Shown here piece after piece: positions 52,095 to 62,618 of a stretch of 64,000 nucleotides of DNA. Numbering within the stretch: position 1 is the first letter of the stretch; every line of letters begins with the position of its first letter. The notes beneath the pieces were generated by a model. That model was given only the letters and a program-made list of their open reading frames with translations, ran no database searches and was not told the origin of the DNA. Source of the DNA: Pseudomonas parafulva NBRC 16636 = DSM 17004 (GTDB taxonomy: Bacteria; Pseudomonadota; Gammaproteobacteria; Pseudomonadales; Pseudomonadaceae); contig NZ_BBIU01000006.1 of NCBI RefSeq assembly GCF_000730645.1, forward strand, positions 186,001-250,000, written 5' to 3'. The position numbers and the translations under genes were made by a program.

Positions 52095-54608
52095 ATGAAC
52101 AACCACACACCACCGCGCCGTATCCATGTCGGCCGCCTGTCGGCACTGACGGCAAGCCTGCTGCTGGCCTCCAGCCTGCAGGCCCAGGAAGCCCAGTACA
52201 ACGTGAATGTACCTGCCCAGCAACTGGACCAGGCGCTCAACGCCCTGGCCCGCCAGACGGGCAGCCGCATCCTGTTCGCCACCGATACTGCTGCGGGCCG
52301 GCAGGCACCTTCGCTGGCTGGCCATTTGAGCGTGGATCAGGCGCTGCAACGGCTGTTGCAGGGTTCGAGCCTGAGTGTGGAGAAGACGGCGGAGGGCAGC
52401 TACGTGATCGCCGAACAGGTCACTGCCGACAATGCGCTGACCCTCGGGGCCATCACCATTCAGGGGCAGGGGATGGGTGAGGCGACCGAAAACAGCAAGT
52501 CATACACGGCAGGCCTGGTCAGCGTGGGTTCGAAGACGCCCACCAGCCTGAAGGACACCCCCCAGGCTGTTTCCATCATCAGCCAGCAGATGATCGAGGA
52601 CCAGCGCATCACCACGCTGCCCGAAGCCATGAAGCGTACCCCGGGCATCACCGTGCGCAACAACAGTTACAGTTCGCAGCAGTTCTATTCCCGAGGTTTC
52701 GGTATCGACAACGTGCAGATCGACGGCACGTCACCGATGGACATCGGCACCGGGCTGGGCACCTTCTACAGTGAGCGGCTGTACGACATGGCGCCCTATG
52801 ACCACGTTGAGGTATTGCGCGGTGCAAGTGGGTTGTTGGGCGGCACCGGGGACCCGGGTGGCATCGTCAACCTGGTGCGCAAGCGGCCAATGGCCAGCTA
52901 CCAGCTGAAACTGAACACTTCCGCAGGCTCCTGGGACAATTACCGCAGCGAAGTGGACCTCACCGGCCCTCTGGGCCTGGAGGGCAAGCTGCGCGGCCGG
53001 GTAGTGGCGGCCTACACCGACCGCCAATACTTCATGGACAAGCGCAGCACCGAAAAGCCTTTCCTGTACGGCATTCTGGAAGCGGACGTTACCGATGACA
53101 CGATGCTGACGGTGGGTGGCAGCTATGACAAGGTCAAGGACAACGGTACCGGGGACGGCCTGCCGCGCTACAGCACAGGTGGCGACCTGAAACTGCCGCG
53201 CAGCACCTGGTTCACCTCCAACCGGGCATGGTCGGACAGCTACACCCGGGAGTGGTTTGCCAAGATCGACCACAGCTTCAACCCGGACTGGAAGCTCAAC
53301 GCTTCCTATACCCACTCGTATAACAGCGCCAACGTCGAGGGGATAAACCCTTACGGCTCAGTAGACGAAACCACCAACACCGGCACGTACTGGTGGGGCA
53401 GCTACGTTTCAAGCTGGAGCAACCAGTCGGTATTCGACATCAACCTCTCGGGCACCTTCGACGCCTTTGGCCGCCAGCACGAATTGCTGCTGGGCGCCGA
53501 CTACCAGAAGGTGACCAGTCGCTGGCGCGCTGCCATGGGTGTCAACGGTAAAGGCGGGTTGATCGACCTGTGGAACCCTGGTGCCACGCCCTTGCCGGAG
53601 TTGGGCTCCAACCGGAGCTTCTGGCGGGACTACAACCCCAATACGCGAGAGCAGTACGGCGCCTATACCACGCTGCGCCTGCAGTTGACCGACCCGCTGA
53701 AACTCGTGGCCGGCGCCCGCGCCCAGCGTTACAGGTTCGAGCAGGCCTATAGCCTGCGCAACAATGACGGCACCGGGCCGTGGCAAGAGCAGGACCGGGT
53801 CACCGACCGCGAAGCGACCACGCTGGTGCCCTATGGTGGGCTGATCTATGCGTTGGACGAACAGTGGTCTGCTTATGCCAGTTACTCGGAAGTGTTCAAG
53901 CCGCAGTCGCAGAAAATGCAAGGCCCCGAGGCCTCGCCATCACCCCTTGAGCCAATGACCGGTAAAACCTATGAAACCGGCCTCAAAGGGGAGCTGTTCC
54001 AGGGCGCGCTCAATGTCAGTGCAGCGCTGTTCTACACCACCCGTGAGCACCAGGCGGCCACCGACCCAGCCTACCCTAACCCACCCTTCAGCTACAGCAG
54101 CTCATGTTGCTTCCTGGCGCAGGACAAGGTCATCAGCAAAGGCATCGACCTGGAGGCGACCGGCGAGATCATGCCGGGGTGGGACATCATGGCGGGGTAT
54201 ACCTACAACGTGATCCGCAACAGCAGCGAAGAGACGCTGTCGAGCACGGTAACGCCCCGTCATCTGTTGAAACTGTGGAGCGTCTACAACTTCAAGGGGG
54301 CGCTGGAGGGCTGGCGCGTGGGGGGTGGGGTAACGGCCATGAGCCCCACTTACGTCACCGGTAAAGCCTACCGATTCGATGGCAACGGCAATGTGACAGA
54401 CAGCAATGATTATGATTTCAGCCAGAGCGGTTATGCGGTCTACGATGCGATGATTGAATACGATATTGATAATCATTGGACGGTTGCGCTAAACGGCAAC
54501 AATTTGTTCGATCGCCGTTATTACGCCAGTGTCGGCACTTCTGAGTATGGAAATTACTATGGCGAGCCGCGCAACGTTGTGCTGACGCTGCGTGGCACCT
54601 TCTGGTAA
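52095..54608 (+). CDS. TonB-dependent siderophore receptor with signalling domain
   Basis: 837 residues. Signal peptide at 1-35 (LSALTASLLLASSLQAQ), then a secretin/TonB short N-terminal domain (about 40-115: VPAQQLDQALNALARQTGSR) used to signal to FecR, a plug (about 145-280, IDNVQIDGTSPMDI) and a 22-strand barrel ending in the aromatic RGTFW. The STN domain makes it a transducer as well as a transporter. The ligand is a ferric siderophore of unknown type. GGGGAG lies 4 bases before the ATG. Confidence 0.94.
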   Translation: MNNHTPPRRIHVGRLSALTASLLLASSLQAQEAQYNVNVPAQQLDQALNALARQTGSRILFATDTAAGRQAPSLAGHLSVDQALQRLLQGSSLSVEKTAEGSYVIAEQVTADNALTLGAITIQGQGMGEATENSKSYTAGLVSVGSKTPTSLKDTPQAVSIISQQMIEDQRITTLPEAMKRTPGITVRNNSYSSQQFYSRGFGIDNVQIDGTSPMDIGTGLGTFYSERLYDMAPYDHVEVLRGASGLLGGTGDPGGIVNLVRKRPMASYQLKLNTSAGSWDNYRSEVDLTGPLGLEGKLRGRVVAAYTDRQYFMDKRSTEKPFLYGILEADVTDDTMLTVGGSYDKVKDNGTGDGLPRYSTGGDLKLPRSTWFTSNRAWSDSYTREWFAKIDHSFNPDWKLNASYTHSYNSANVEGINPYGSVDETTNTGTYWWGSYVSSWSNQSVFDINLSGTFDAFGRQHELLLGADYQKVTSRWRAAMGVNGKGGLIDLWNPGATPLPELGSNRSFWRDYNPNTREQYGAYTTLRLQLTDPLKLVAGARAQRYRFEQAYSLRNNDGTGPWQEQDRVTDREATTLVPYGGLIYALDEQWSAYASYSEVFKPQSQKMQGPEASPSPLEPMTGKTYETGLKGELFQGALNVSAALFYTTREHQAATDPAYPNPPFSYSSSCCFLAQDKVISKGIDLEATGEIMPGWDIMAGYTYNVIRNSSEETLSSTVTPRHLLKLWSVYNFKGALEGWRVGGGVTAMSPTYVTGKAYRFDGNGNVTDSNDYDFSQSGYAVYDAMIEYDIDNHWTVALNGNNLFDRRYYASVGTSEYGNYYGEPRNVVLTLRGTFW

Positions 54609-54628
54609 GCGGCATTGCTGCGCCCGGA

Positions 54629-54657
54629 CGCCTGCCTGAACCGCAGGCGTTTTTTAT
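54629..54657 (+). terminator. Terminator after the siderophore receptor
   Basis: CGCCTGC and GCAGGCG pair around CTGAACC and are followed by six Ts, about 20 bases after the receptor stop. Confidence 0.88.
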
Positions 54658-54906
54658 ATGCGTCAACGATGTGGCGCCATTTTTTTCATTAAAGTCATCG
54701 GCCAGTGGAACGCTTGGCGCCGGGGTGGGGTCAGTGTCTTGGCAATTGGCCATTAGTTACGTTCAAGGGCGTACTGATCGTCCTGGCTTTTGAGTTGATG
54801 AAAAATATCGCACGGCACTTCAGGGTAATCGGGTGCCGCCGATACAGCATTGATGCCAGCGCCTGAGTGCAATTGCAGCCCATCCCTTTTATTGCAGGCC
54901 TCCCTA

Positions 54907-56547
54907 ATGAATTGGTTCTACGACGCCCGATTAGCAATCAAGCTGTACCTCGCCTTCGCGCTTTGCGCATTGATCACCTTGATTGTAGGAGTTGTCGGTA
55001 GCCAAGGAATCGGCTCGTTGTCTTCGAGTTTGCAACTCGTGTTCTCCAATAACCTGGTGTCGGTGGCCAAAACTGCCGAAACCCGCTCCAGTGCAATTGC
55101 GCAGAGTCGTGATCTTTATCGCTTCCTGGCGGCAACTACCACCAATGCGCCGCAAGAGGAACGCAGTGCCATTCTCGCCTCCATGAAAGAGAATCGCCTG
55201 GCGAGCGAAAAAGCCTTCGCTGTTTATCGTGCAACGCCCTTGGCTGATGACGAGCGTGCGGCCGGCGACAAGATGGAAAAGGACTGGCCCGCCTACCAAG
55301 CGGTCGTCGACCGGACCGTGGCGACCATCCAGAGCGGCGACCTTGCAGCTGCCAGGCAACTGATGGCCGGCGAGTTGCACCAGGCCTTCCGTACCGTGAT
55401 CGACGAACTGACCATCATGGTCGAATCCAACAACCGCCAGATCGGTGAGGGCGCGCAGGACGCCAGGGACAGTGAGACGGCTGCCAAGCTCAACCTGTAC
55501 ATCGGCATTGGTGTCGCCTTCGTGGCTGCACTGCTGCTGGGCATGTTCATCAGCCGGGTGATCAGCAAACCGATTGCGGTGGCTGTTCGTAACGCCGAAC
55601 GCATTGCGGGCGGCGACCTCACCCAGGCGGTTGAAAGCGGCCATGCCGATGAAACCGGCCAACTGCTGACCGCGCTGGGTGGCATGCAGAACAACCTGAA
55701 AACCACAATTCAGCAGATCGCCAGTGCGGCAGACCAGTTGGCCTCCGCCGCTGAAGAACTGAATGCGGTCACCGAAGAGAGCACCCGCGGGCTGGTGCGT
55801 CAGAACGACGAGATTCAGCTGGCGGCCACTGCGGTGACCGAGATGAGCGCAGCGGTCGAGGAAGTGGCCCGTAACGCAACGTCCACCTCCGAAGCCTCTC
55901 GCCAAACCAGCCAGGAGGCGGCCAGTGGTCGTGACCAGGCCCGTGAAGCGGTGCAGGCCATTACCAGCGTCAACAGCGAAATCGGCCAGTCGACCGTGAT
56001 TGTCGACGAGCTGGCGGGCAGCGTGCGTGATATCGCCAAGGTGGTGGATGTGATCCGTGGCATCGCCGAGCAGACCAACCTGTTGGCGCTCAATGCGGCG
56101 ATCGAGGCCGCACGTGCTGGTGAACAAGGGCGTGGCTTTGCCGTGGTTGCCGACGAAGTGCGCGCACTGGCGGCGCGTACCCAGGCGTCTACCGGTGAGA
56201 TCGAAGCCATGATCACCAGTGTGCAGTCGCGTGCCGACGATGCGGTGAAGGCCATGGGCAACAGCCGCAGCCTGGCAGACAGCACCGAGGCATTGGCCAA
56301 GGCCACGGGTGAGTCGCTTGAGCGGATCGCCCAGAACATCGCCCAGATCAACGACCGCAACCTGTTGATCGCCACGGCGTCGGAAGAGCAGGCCAATGTG
56401 GCGCGAGAGGTGGACCGCAACCTGATCAACATTCAGGACCTGTCGACCCAGACCTCGGCAGGGGCCAACCAGACCAACGCTTCCAGTCAGGAACTGTCGC
56501 GTCTGGCCATTTCGTTCAATACCCTGGTCAACACCTTCAAAATGTGA
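54907..56547 (+). CDS. Membrane methyl-accepting chemotaxis protein
   Basis: 546 residues. First membrane span about 10-32 ([18 protein letters not shown]), a periplasmic four-helix sensor (about 33-190), second span about 194-215 ([19 protein letters not shown]), a HAMP domain (to about 268) and a full signalling domain with the conserved tip [20 protein letters not shown]. There is no CheR-binding pentapeptide at the end. The ligand is unknown. I use the ATG at 54907; the longer frame adds only a Cys-rich upstream leader. Confidence 0.94.
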   Translation: MNWFYDARLAIKLYLAFALCALITLIVGVVGSQGIGSLSSSLQLVFSNNLVSVAKTAETRSSAIAQSRDLYRFLAATTTNAPQEERSAILASMKENRLASEKAFAVYRATPLADDERAAGDKMEKDWPAYQAVVDRTVATIQSGDLAAARQLMAGELHQAFRTVIDELTIMVESNNRQIGEGAQDARDSETAAKLNLYIGIGVAFVAALLLGMFISRVISKPIAVAVRNAERIAGGDLTQAVESGHADETGQLLTALGGMQNNLKTTIQQIASAADQLASAAEELNAVTEESTRGLVRQNDEIQLAATAVTEMSAAVEEVARNATSTSEASRQTSQEAASGRDQAREAVQAITSVNSEIGQSTVIVDELAGSVRDIAKVVDVIRGIAEQTNLLALNAAIEAARAGEQGRGFAVVADEVRALAARTQASTGEIEAMITSVQSRADDAVKAMGNSRSLADSTEALAKATGESLERIAQNIAQINDRNLLIATASEEQANVAREVDRNLINIQDLSTQTSAGANQTNASSQELSRLAISFNTLVNTFKM

Positions 56548-56584
56548 TGCGTGATCGGGCGGGTTGACCTGCGTTGGGGCAGGG

Positions 56585-56615
56585 CAGGCAAGGCGCAACT
56601 GAGGTGCCTTGCCTG
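56585..56615. terminator. Bidirectional hairpin between chemoreceptor and lipoprotein genes
   Basis: CAGGCAAGGC and GCCTTGCCTG form a perfect 10-bp stem with an 11-base loop between two convergent genes. No long T-run. Confidence 0.6.
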
Positions 56616-56628
56616 GGCCCGCAACGGG

Positions 56629-56958
56629 TCAGTCGACCCGCACGAACACGTTCTTGTTCATTTCGCTGCCGCCAATGGCTTCCAGGCGCTTGCCGCCTTC
56701 CAGTACACGAACGTTCAGCAGGGCCATGCCGTCCTTGTTGCGGGCGGTGACCACGTCATCCTTGCGCTCCCACTCATCCACTTTCAGCTTGTTGCCATTG
56801 GCGATGATGTAGTCCTTGGAGAACTCCCAGGTTTGCTTGGGGGCTTCGAAGCCCATCACGGTGGTGGTCTGTTCGTAGGTGCCTTCGAGGGCGTCGTTGC
56901 CGCAGCCGGCCAGAACGAAAAACGGCAGGGCTGCAAGGGCGAGTTTCAGGGTACGCAT
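56629..56958 (-). CDS. Small lipoprotein
   Basis: 109 residues with a lipoprotein signal (LKLALAALPFFVLAGC, lipidated Cys about residue 19) and a small beta-rich domain (YEQTTTVMGFEAPKQTWEFS, DYIIANGNKLKVDEWE). AAGGAA precedes the ATG by 5 bases. It overlaps the 3' end of the GFA gene by 13 bases, so the two may be cotranscribed. Function unknown. Confidence 0.82.
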   Translation of the reverse strand: MRTLKLALAALPFFVLAGCGNDALEGTYEQTTTVMGFEAPKQTWEFSKDYIIANGNKLKVDEWERKDDVVTARNKDGMALLNVRVLEGGKRLEAIGGSEMNKNVFVRVD

Positions 56959-57377
56959 GGGATTTCCTTTTCGGGTGGTGAGTCGGGGGTGGAGGAACCT
57001 GATGGCAGGTGCCACGAGGGTGCGTTGTCGGTGTGAAGGTGTTTTTGCTTTGCGGGCTGGAACGGTGTGTCCAGGGTGCCCAGAGCGACCGAAACCCATT
57101 CGGCGAATTCACCCTCGCTGCGCGACCAGAACAGGTTTGAGCCGCAGGCTGCGCAGAACTGGCGCTGTACGGTGGCAGAAGAGGCAAAGCTGTGAATGCG
57201 GTCGGCGCCGCGCAGAATGCGCAGGTGGGTGCGGGGCACACTGCCGTAGGACGCAAATGCGGCGCCATGGGCTTTGCGGCATTGGCTGCAATGGCAGTGG
57301 CTTATCGCCTTGGGTGGGGAGAGCAGTTGGTAGCCAACCGCAGCACAAAGGCAGCTTCCCTGGAATGTGCCTGGCAT
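56946..57377 (-). CDS. GFA (CENP-V type) zinc protein
   Basis: 143 residues. Conserved metal-binding cysteines: CLC near residue 10, CHCSQC near 29-34 and CAAC near 76-79. This is the glutathione-dependent formaldehyde-activating-like fold; few members have a proved activity. The C-terminal 35 residues are Pro-rich and read into the lipoprotein leader. Confidence 0.85.
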   Translation of the reverse strand: MPGTFQGSCLCAAVGYQLLSPPKAISHCHCSQCRKAHGAAFASYGSVPRTHLRILRGADRIHSFASSATVQRQFCAACGSNLFWSRSEGEFAEWVSVALGTLDTPFQPAKQKHLHTDNAPSWHLPSGSSTPDSPPEKEIPCVP

Positions 57378-57715
57378 ACGCTGTTCCGTGCGTAGGAAAC
57401 GCGACAGCTTAAACGCAGTTGTGAGTGGCGTCGAGTGTCTGGAGGCTTAAGGCTTGGCCCCCTGGACGCTGCACCCTGGTCGGCTGCCCCATCCGTCGGT
57501 TTCAGGATGCGCCTGGTCGTTCGTACGCATCCGCTTGCGCCCACAAGTGCCATGCTTTCAGGATGCCCCCGTATCAGTGTGCGTAGACACATGAACAGGG
57601 GCACGGAGGCCGCCAGTACCACGCAACCGTGACGTGGCCGGCGCGCCGCAGCAGAACACGCCGGCACCCGCCAACATAACAACAGGGGCGGGGCCGTGAT
57701 GCCGAGGTCCGCTGT
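57378..57715. other. Intergenic stretch before formate dehydrogenase
   Basis: No gene supported. It should contain the divergent promoters of the GFA protein and the formate dehydrogenase operon; no clear Anr, LexA or Fur-type box was seen. Confidence 0.45.
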
Positions 57716-58198
57716 ATGCCTGATGAACTGCTTCACCTGCCCGCCGTTGAACGTATTCTGGCACGCCACCAGGGCACCCCTGGCGCGTTGCTGCCGATCC
57801 TGCATGCCATCCAGCAGGACATCGGTTTTGTCCCCGACGCCGCCGTCGCCGAAATCGCCCATGCGCTGAACCTCAGCCAGGCCGAGGTGCGCGGGGTGAT
57901 CACCTTCTACCACGACTTCCACACCACACCGCCAGCCCGCCACACCCTGCGCCTTTGCCGCGCCGAGTCGTGCCAGAGCCGCGGTGCCGAAGCCTTGGCC
58001 GCACAATTGCGCGAGCAGTTGGCCCTGGACGACCATGGCACCAGCGCAGACGGTGCCATCAGCCTGCGCCCTGTGTACTGCCTGGGCGCATGCGCCTGTT
58101 CGCCGGCCCTGGAGCTGGACGGGCAGGTGCACGCGCGGCTCACCCCTGAGCGCCTGCGTGAGCTGGTGAACGGTTGCCGGGAGGACGCAGCATGCTGA
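57716..58198 (+). CDS. fdsG: NAD-dependent formate dehydrogenase gamma subunit (NuoE-like)
   Basis: 160 residues of the thioredoxin-like [2Fe-2S] family: four cysteines as LCRAESC and YCLGAC. It carries electrons within the soluble formate dehydrogenase. GITFYHDFHT-like VITFYHDFHTTPP marks the NuoE fold. It is the first of four overlapping genes (gamma, beta, alpha, delta). Confidence 0.92.
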   Translation: MPDELLHLPAVERILARHQGTPGALLPILHAIQQDIGFVPDAAVAEIAHALNLSQAEVRGVITFYHDFHTTPPARHTLRLCRAESCQSRGAEALAAQLREQLALDDHGTSADGAISLRPVYCLGACACSPALELDGQVHARLTPERLRELVNGCREDAAC

Positions 58199-59751
58199 CG
58201 GTGTACGTACCTTGTGATTCGGTAGCCCGTGCTGTGGGGGCCGACCAGGTGGTCGATGCGCTGCAGCGCGAGGCCCTGCAGCGGCAGTTGCCGCTCGATG
58301 TGCAACGCACCAGCGCCCGCGGCCTGTACTGGCTGGAGCCCTTGGTTGAGTGTGACAGTGTGCAGGGCCGCGTCGGCTTTGGCCCGGTGACCCCGCAGGA
58401 TGTGCCGTCGTTGTTCGACGCACTGCTTGGCGAGGCGGTTGGCCATGCGCTGGCACTCGGCCCGGTGGAAGCCATCCCCTACCTGAAAACCCAGCAACGC
58501 CTGTTGTTCGCCCGCGCTGGCATTACCCGGCCACTGTCGGTGGAGGATTACCGCGCCCATGGCGGCTTTGCCGGCCTGGAAGCGGCGGTAGCGATGAAGG
58601 GCGATGACGTGGTCGCCAGCGTGCTCGACTCGGGCCTGCGCGGCCGCGGTGGCGCTGCGTTCCCGGCAGGCATCAAGTGGCGTACCGTGCGGGGCGCTAC
58701 CGGTGGGCAGAAGTATGTGGTGTGCAATGCCGACGAGGGCGACTCCGGCACCTTTGCCGACCGCATGCTGATGGAAGGCGACCCCTTCCTGCTGATCGAA
58801 GGCATGATCATCGCAGGCCTGGCCGTGGGCGCCGACAGGGGCTACATCTACGTGCGTTCCGAATACCCCGATGCCATCAGGACCCTGAACCAGGCGTTCG
58901 TGGTCGCGCGGGAGGCGGGCTACCTGGGTGCCAACGTCGCCGGCAGTGGCAAGGCCTTCGAGCTGGAGGTGCGGGTAGGCGCCGGTGCGTACATCTGCGG
59001 GGAAGAAACCGCGCTGCTCGAATCCATAGAAGGCAAGCGCGGCATTGTGCGTGCCAAGCCGCCGCTGCCGGCGCTCGAGGGGTTGTTCGGCCTGCCGACG
59101 CTGGTGCACAACGTGCTCACCCTGGCCTCGGTGCCGATCATCCTGGCCAAGGGCGCGGCGTTCTACCGCGACTTCGGCATGGGGCGCTCGCTGGGGACCA
59201 TGCCGTTCCAGCTGGCCGGCAATATCCGCCACGGCGGGTTGGTGGAGCGGGCCTTCGGCCTGACCCTGCGTGAGCTGGTGGAGGGTTACGGCGGCGGCAC
59301 TGCCAGCGGCCGGCCGCTGAAGGCCGCGCAGGTGGGTGGCCCGCTCGGCGCCTGGGTGCCGCCCAGCCACTTCGACACGCCGCTGGACTACGAAGCGTTC
59401 GCCGCCATGGGCGCCATGCTCGGCCACGGCGGGGTGGTGGTGGCCGACGATACCCTGAACATGGCCAGCATGGCGCGGTTTGCCCTGCAGTTCTGCGCCG
59501 AAGAGTCCTGTGGCAAGTGCACCCCGTGTCGCATCGGTTCCACCCGTGGCATGGAGGTGGTAGACCGGCTGATCGCCAGCCAGGACATCACCGACCGCCA
59601 CGACCACGCGCTGCTGCTGCGCGACCTGTGCGACACCATGCAGTACGGTTCGCTGTGCGCCATGGGCGGCATGACTGCCTACCCGGTGGCCAGCGCCCTC
59701 AAGTACTTCCCTGCCGATTTCGGGCTGACCCAAACGGAGGCCGCGCAATGA
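58192..59751 (+). CDS. fdsB: NAD-dependent formate dehydrogenase beta subunit (NuoF-like)
   Basis: 519 residues. An N-terminal thioredoxin-like part (about 1-120) is followed by the NADH-binding loop (GRGGAAFPAGIKW), the FMN-binding region (NADEGDSGTFADR, YICGEETALLESIEGKRG) and a [4Fe-4S] motif (ESCGKCTPCRIGS). It passes electrons from the clusters to NAD+. It overlaps the gamma gene by 7 bases and the alpha gene by 4. Confidence 0.94.
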   Translation: MLTVYVPCDSVARAVGADQVVDALQREALQRQLPLDVQRTSARGLYWLEPLVECDSVQGRVGFGPVTPQDVPSLFDALLGEAVGHALALGPVEAIPYLKTQQRLLFARAGITRPLSVEDYRAHGGFAGLEAAVAMKGDDVVASVLDSGLRGRGGAAFPAGIKWRTVRGATGGQKYVVCNADEGDSGTFADRMLMEGDPFLLIEGMIIAGLAVGADRGYIYVRSEYPDAIRTLNQAFVVAREAGYLGANVAGSGKAFELEVRVGAGAYICGEETALLESIEGKRGIVRAKPPLPALEGLFGLPTLVHNVLTLASVPIILAKGAAFYRDFGMGRSLGTMPFQLAGNIRHGGLVERAFGLTLRELVEGYGGGTASGRPLKAAQVGGPLGAWVPPSHFDTPLDYEAFAAMGAMLGHGGVVVADDTLNMASMARFALQFCAEESCGKCTPCRIGSTRGMEVVDRLIASQDITDRHDHALLLRDLCDTMQYGSLCAMGGMTAYPVASALKYFPADFGLTQTEAAQ

Positions 59752-62618
59752 TCAACTACTTCGACCCGGAAACCGACCTGGGCACCCCAGCCCGTGACAG
59801 CGACGTGCAGGTCAGCCTGAACATCGATGGCCGTGCCATCAGTGTGCCGGCCGGTACTTCGGTGATGCGCGCCGCGGCCATGCTGGGCACCAGCATTCCC
59901 AAATTGTGCGCCACCGACAGCCTGGAGGCGTTCGGTTCGTGCCGCATGTGCATGGTGGAAATCGAAGGCATGCGCGGCTACCCGGCCTCCTGCACCACCC
60001 CGGTCAGCGAAGGCATGGTGGTGCGCACCGAGACGCCGCGCCTGGCGGGCCTGCGGCGCAATGTGATGGAGCTGTACATTTCCGACCACCCGCTGGACTG
60101 TCTGACCTGTTCGGCCAATGGCAACTGCGAGCTGCAGACCGTGGCCGGGCAGGTCGGCTTGCGCGAGGTGCGCTATGGCTACGACGGCGCCAACCACCTG
60201 GCCGAAAAGAAGGACCTTTCCAACCCGTATTTCAACTACGAGCCCAGCAAGTGCATCGTGTGCAGCCGCTGCGTGCGGGCGTGCGAGGACATCCAGGGCA
60301 CCTTTGCACTGACCATCACCGGCCGTGGGTTCGAGTCCCGGGTGGCGGCCGCCGGTGGCGATGATTTCCTCAGTTCCGAGTGCGTGTCGTGCGGTGCCTG
60401 CGTGCAGGCCTGCCCGACGGCAACCCTGACCGAAAAGAGCCTGGTGCAGCTGGGCCAGCCGGAACGCACGGTGATCACCACCTGCGCCTACTGCGGCGTG
60501 GGCTGCTCGTTCCGCGCCGAGATGAAAGGCGACCAACTGGTGCGCATGGTGCCGGACAAGAACGGCGGGGCCAACCATGGCCACGCCTGCGTGAAAGGGC
60601 GTTTTGCCTGGGGTTACGCCACCCACCCGGACCGCATCACCAAGCCCATGATCCGCAAGCGCCTGGAAGACCCGTGGCAGGAGGTGAGCTGGGAAGAAGC
60701 GGTCACCTATGCCGCCAGCGAACTGCGCCGCATCCAGCTCAAATACGGGCGTGATTCGATCGGGGGCATCACCTCCAGCCGCTGCACCAACGAAGAGGCG
60801 TACTTGGTACAGAAACTGGTGCGTACGGCGTTCGGCAACAACAACGTCGACACCTGCGCGCGGGTGTGCCATTCCCCCACCGGCTATGGCCTCAAGCAGA
60901 CCCTGGGGGAATCGGCGGGTACACAGAGCTTCGACTCGGTGATGAAGGCCGACGTGGTGCTGGTGATCGGTGCCAACCCAACCGATGCGCACCCGGTGTT
61001 CGGCTCGCAGCTCAAGCGCCGCTTGCGCCAGGGTGCCCGGCTGATCGTGATCGACCCACGGCGCATCGACCTGGTGGACTCGCCCCATGCCCGCGCCGAG
61101 TTGCACTTGCAGCTGCGCCCAGGCACCAACGTGGCCATGCTCAACGCCCTGGCCCATGTGGTGGTCACCGAAGGCCTGCTGGCCCAGCGCTTTATCGACG
61201 CCCGTTGCGAAACCGAGGACTTCGCCCGCTGGCGCGACTTTGTCAGCCTGCCGGAAAACGCCCCCGAGGTACTGGGCCCGGTCTGTGGCGTACCCGCCGC
61301 AGAGATCCGCGCGGCGGCCCGGTTGTACGCCACCGGCGGCAACGCGGCCATCTACTATGGCCTGGGGGTGACCGAGCACAGCCAGGGCAGCACGGCGGTG
61401 ATGGGGATCGCCAACCTGGCCATGGCCACCGGCAACATCGGCCGCGAAGGGGTAGGGGTGAACCCGCTGCGCGGGCAGAACAACGTGCAGGGTTCGTGCG
61501 ACATGGGCTCGTTCCCCCATGAGCTGCCCGGGTACCGGCATATTTCCAACGAGAGCGTGCGCGCCGAGTTCGAACAGGCCTGGGGCGTGACCCTGCAGCC
61601 CGACCCGGGCCTGCGTATCCCGAACATGTTCGAAGCCGCATTGGACGGTAGTTTCAAAGCGCTGTACTGCCAGGGCGAAGACATTGCCCAGAGTGACCCG
61701 AATACCCAGCACGTGACCGCAGCCTTGCTGGCCATGGAATGCGTGGTGGTACAGGACATCTTCCTCAACGAAACCGCCAAGTTCGCCCACGTGTTCCTGC
61801 CCGGCAGCTCGTTCCTTGAGAAGGACGGTACCTTTACCAATGCCGAACGGCGTATTTCGCGGGTGCGCAAGGTGATGGAACCGTTGGCCGGCAAGGCTGA
61901 CTGGGAGGCCACCGTGGCCTTGGCCAACGCCTTGGGCTACCCGATGAACTACCGCCACCCGTCCGAGATCATGGACGAGATCGCCCGCCTGACGCCGTCG
62001 TTCCACCGTGTGAGCTACGCCGAGATCGAACGCCACGGCAGCTTGCAGTGGCCCTGCAACGATGCCGCGCCCGATGGCACGCCGACCATGCACATCGACC
62101 AGTTTGTGCGCGGCAAGGGCCGGTTCATGCTCACCGGGTACGTGCCTACCGACGAGAAGGTCAACGGGCGCTACCCGTTGCTGCTGACCACTGGGCGCAT
62201 CCTTAGCCAGTACAACGTGGGCGCGCAGACGCGGCGCACCGGCAACGTGGCCTGGCACGACGCCGACCGCCTGGAGATCCACCCCACCGATGCCGAGAGC
62301 CGGGGTATCCAGGACGGTGACTGGGTGGGCATCGGCAGCCGGGCCGGGCAAACGGTGCTGCGCGCCCGTGTGAGCGGGCGGGTAGCGCCGGGGGTGGTGT
62401 ACACCACGTTCCATTTCCCCGAATCTGGGGCCAACGTGATCACCACCGACAACTCCGACTGGGCCACCAACTGCCCTGAATACAAGGTCACGGCGGTGGA
62501 AGTGGTGAAGGTGTTCCAACCGTCGCAGTGGCAGAAGCGTTATCAGGACTTCAGTGACGAACAGCGGCGCCTGCTGCAGGAGCGCCGCAAAGCGGAGAAA
62601 GCCGAGGTGCGCCAATGA
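59748..62618 (+). CDS. fdsA: NAD-dependent formate dehydrogenase alpha subunit, molybdenum and cysteine type
   Basis: 956 residues, oxidising formate to CO2. Order: [2Fe-2S] ferredoxin (GSCRMCMVEIEG), NuoG-type His/Cys cluster (HPLDCLTCSANGNCELQ), two [4Fe-4S] clusters (CIVCSRCVRACE and CVSCGACVQACP), a further CAYCGVGC cluster, then the Mo-bisMGD catalytic part. The active-site motif RVCHSPTGYGL has Cys where selenoenzymes have Sec; no in-frame TGA occurs. C-terminal nucleotide-binding segment ends in a charged tail. The frame extends to 59517, but the ATG at 59748 overlaps the beta stop and fits the family. Confidence 0.95.
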   Translation: MINYFDPETDLGTPARDSDVQVSLNIDGRAISVPAGTSVMRAAAMLGTSIPKLCATDSLEAFGSCRMCMVEIEGMRGYPASCTTPVSEGMVVRTETPRLAGLRRNVMELYISDHPLDCLTCSANGNCELQTVAGQVGLREVRYGYDGANHLAEKKDLSNPYFNYEPSKCIVCSRCVRACEDIQGTFALTITGRGFESRVAAAGGDDFLSSECVSCGACVQACPTATLTEKSLVQLGQPERTVITTCAYCGVGCSFRAEMKGDQLVRMVPDKNGGANHGHACVKGRFAWGYATHPDRITKPMIRKRLEDPWQEVSWEEAVTYAASELRRIQLKYGRDSIGGITSSRCTNEEAYLVQKLVRTAFGNNNVDTCARVCHSPTGYGLKQTLGESAGTQSFDSVMKADVVLVIGANPTDAHPVFGSQLKRRLRQGARLIVIDPRRIDLVDSPHARAELHLQLRPGTNVAMLNALAHVVVTEGLLAQRFIDARCETEDFARWRDFVSLPENAPEVLGPVCGVPAAEIRAAARLYATGGNAAIYYGLGVTEHSQGSTAVMGIANLAMATGNIGREGVGVNPLRGQNNVQGSCDMGSFPHELPGYRHISNESVRAEFEQAWGVTLQPDPGLRIPNMFEAALDGSFKALYCQGEDIAQSDPNTQHVTAALLAMECVVVQDIFLNETAKFAHVFLPGSSFLEKDGTFTNAERRISRVRKVMEPLAGKADWEATVALANALGYPMNYRHPSEIMDEIARLTPSFHRVSYAEIERHGSLQWPCNDAAPDGTPTMHIDQFVRGKGRFMLTGYVPTDEKVNGRYPLLLTTGRILSQYNVGAQTRRTGNVAWHDADRLEIHPTDAESRGIQDGDWVGIGSRAGQTVLRARVSGRVAPGVVYTTFHFPESGANVITTDNSDWATNCPEYKVTAVEVVKVFQPSQWQKRYQDFSDEQRRLLQERRKAEKAEVRQ

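Noticed and set aside
54931..56598. 555-codon minus-strand ORF
   Set aside because: Shadow of the chemoreceptor gene; the chemoreceptor domains are unmistakable on the plus strand.
59679..62615. 978-codon minus-strand ORF
   Set aside because: Antisense to the formate dehydrogenase alpha gene with the same shadow composition and no motif.
59748..62618. Selenocysteine formate dehydrogenase
   Set aside because: The active-site codon encodes Cys (motif RVCHSPT) and no in-frame TGA or SECIS-like need is present.
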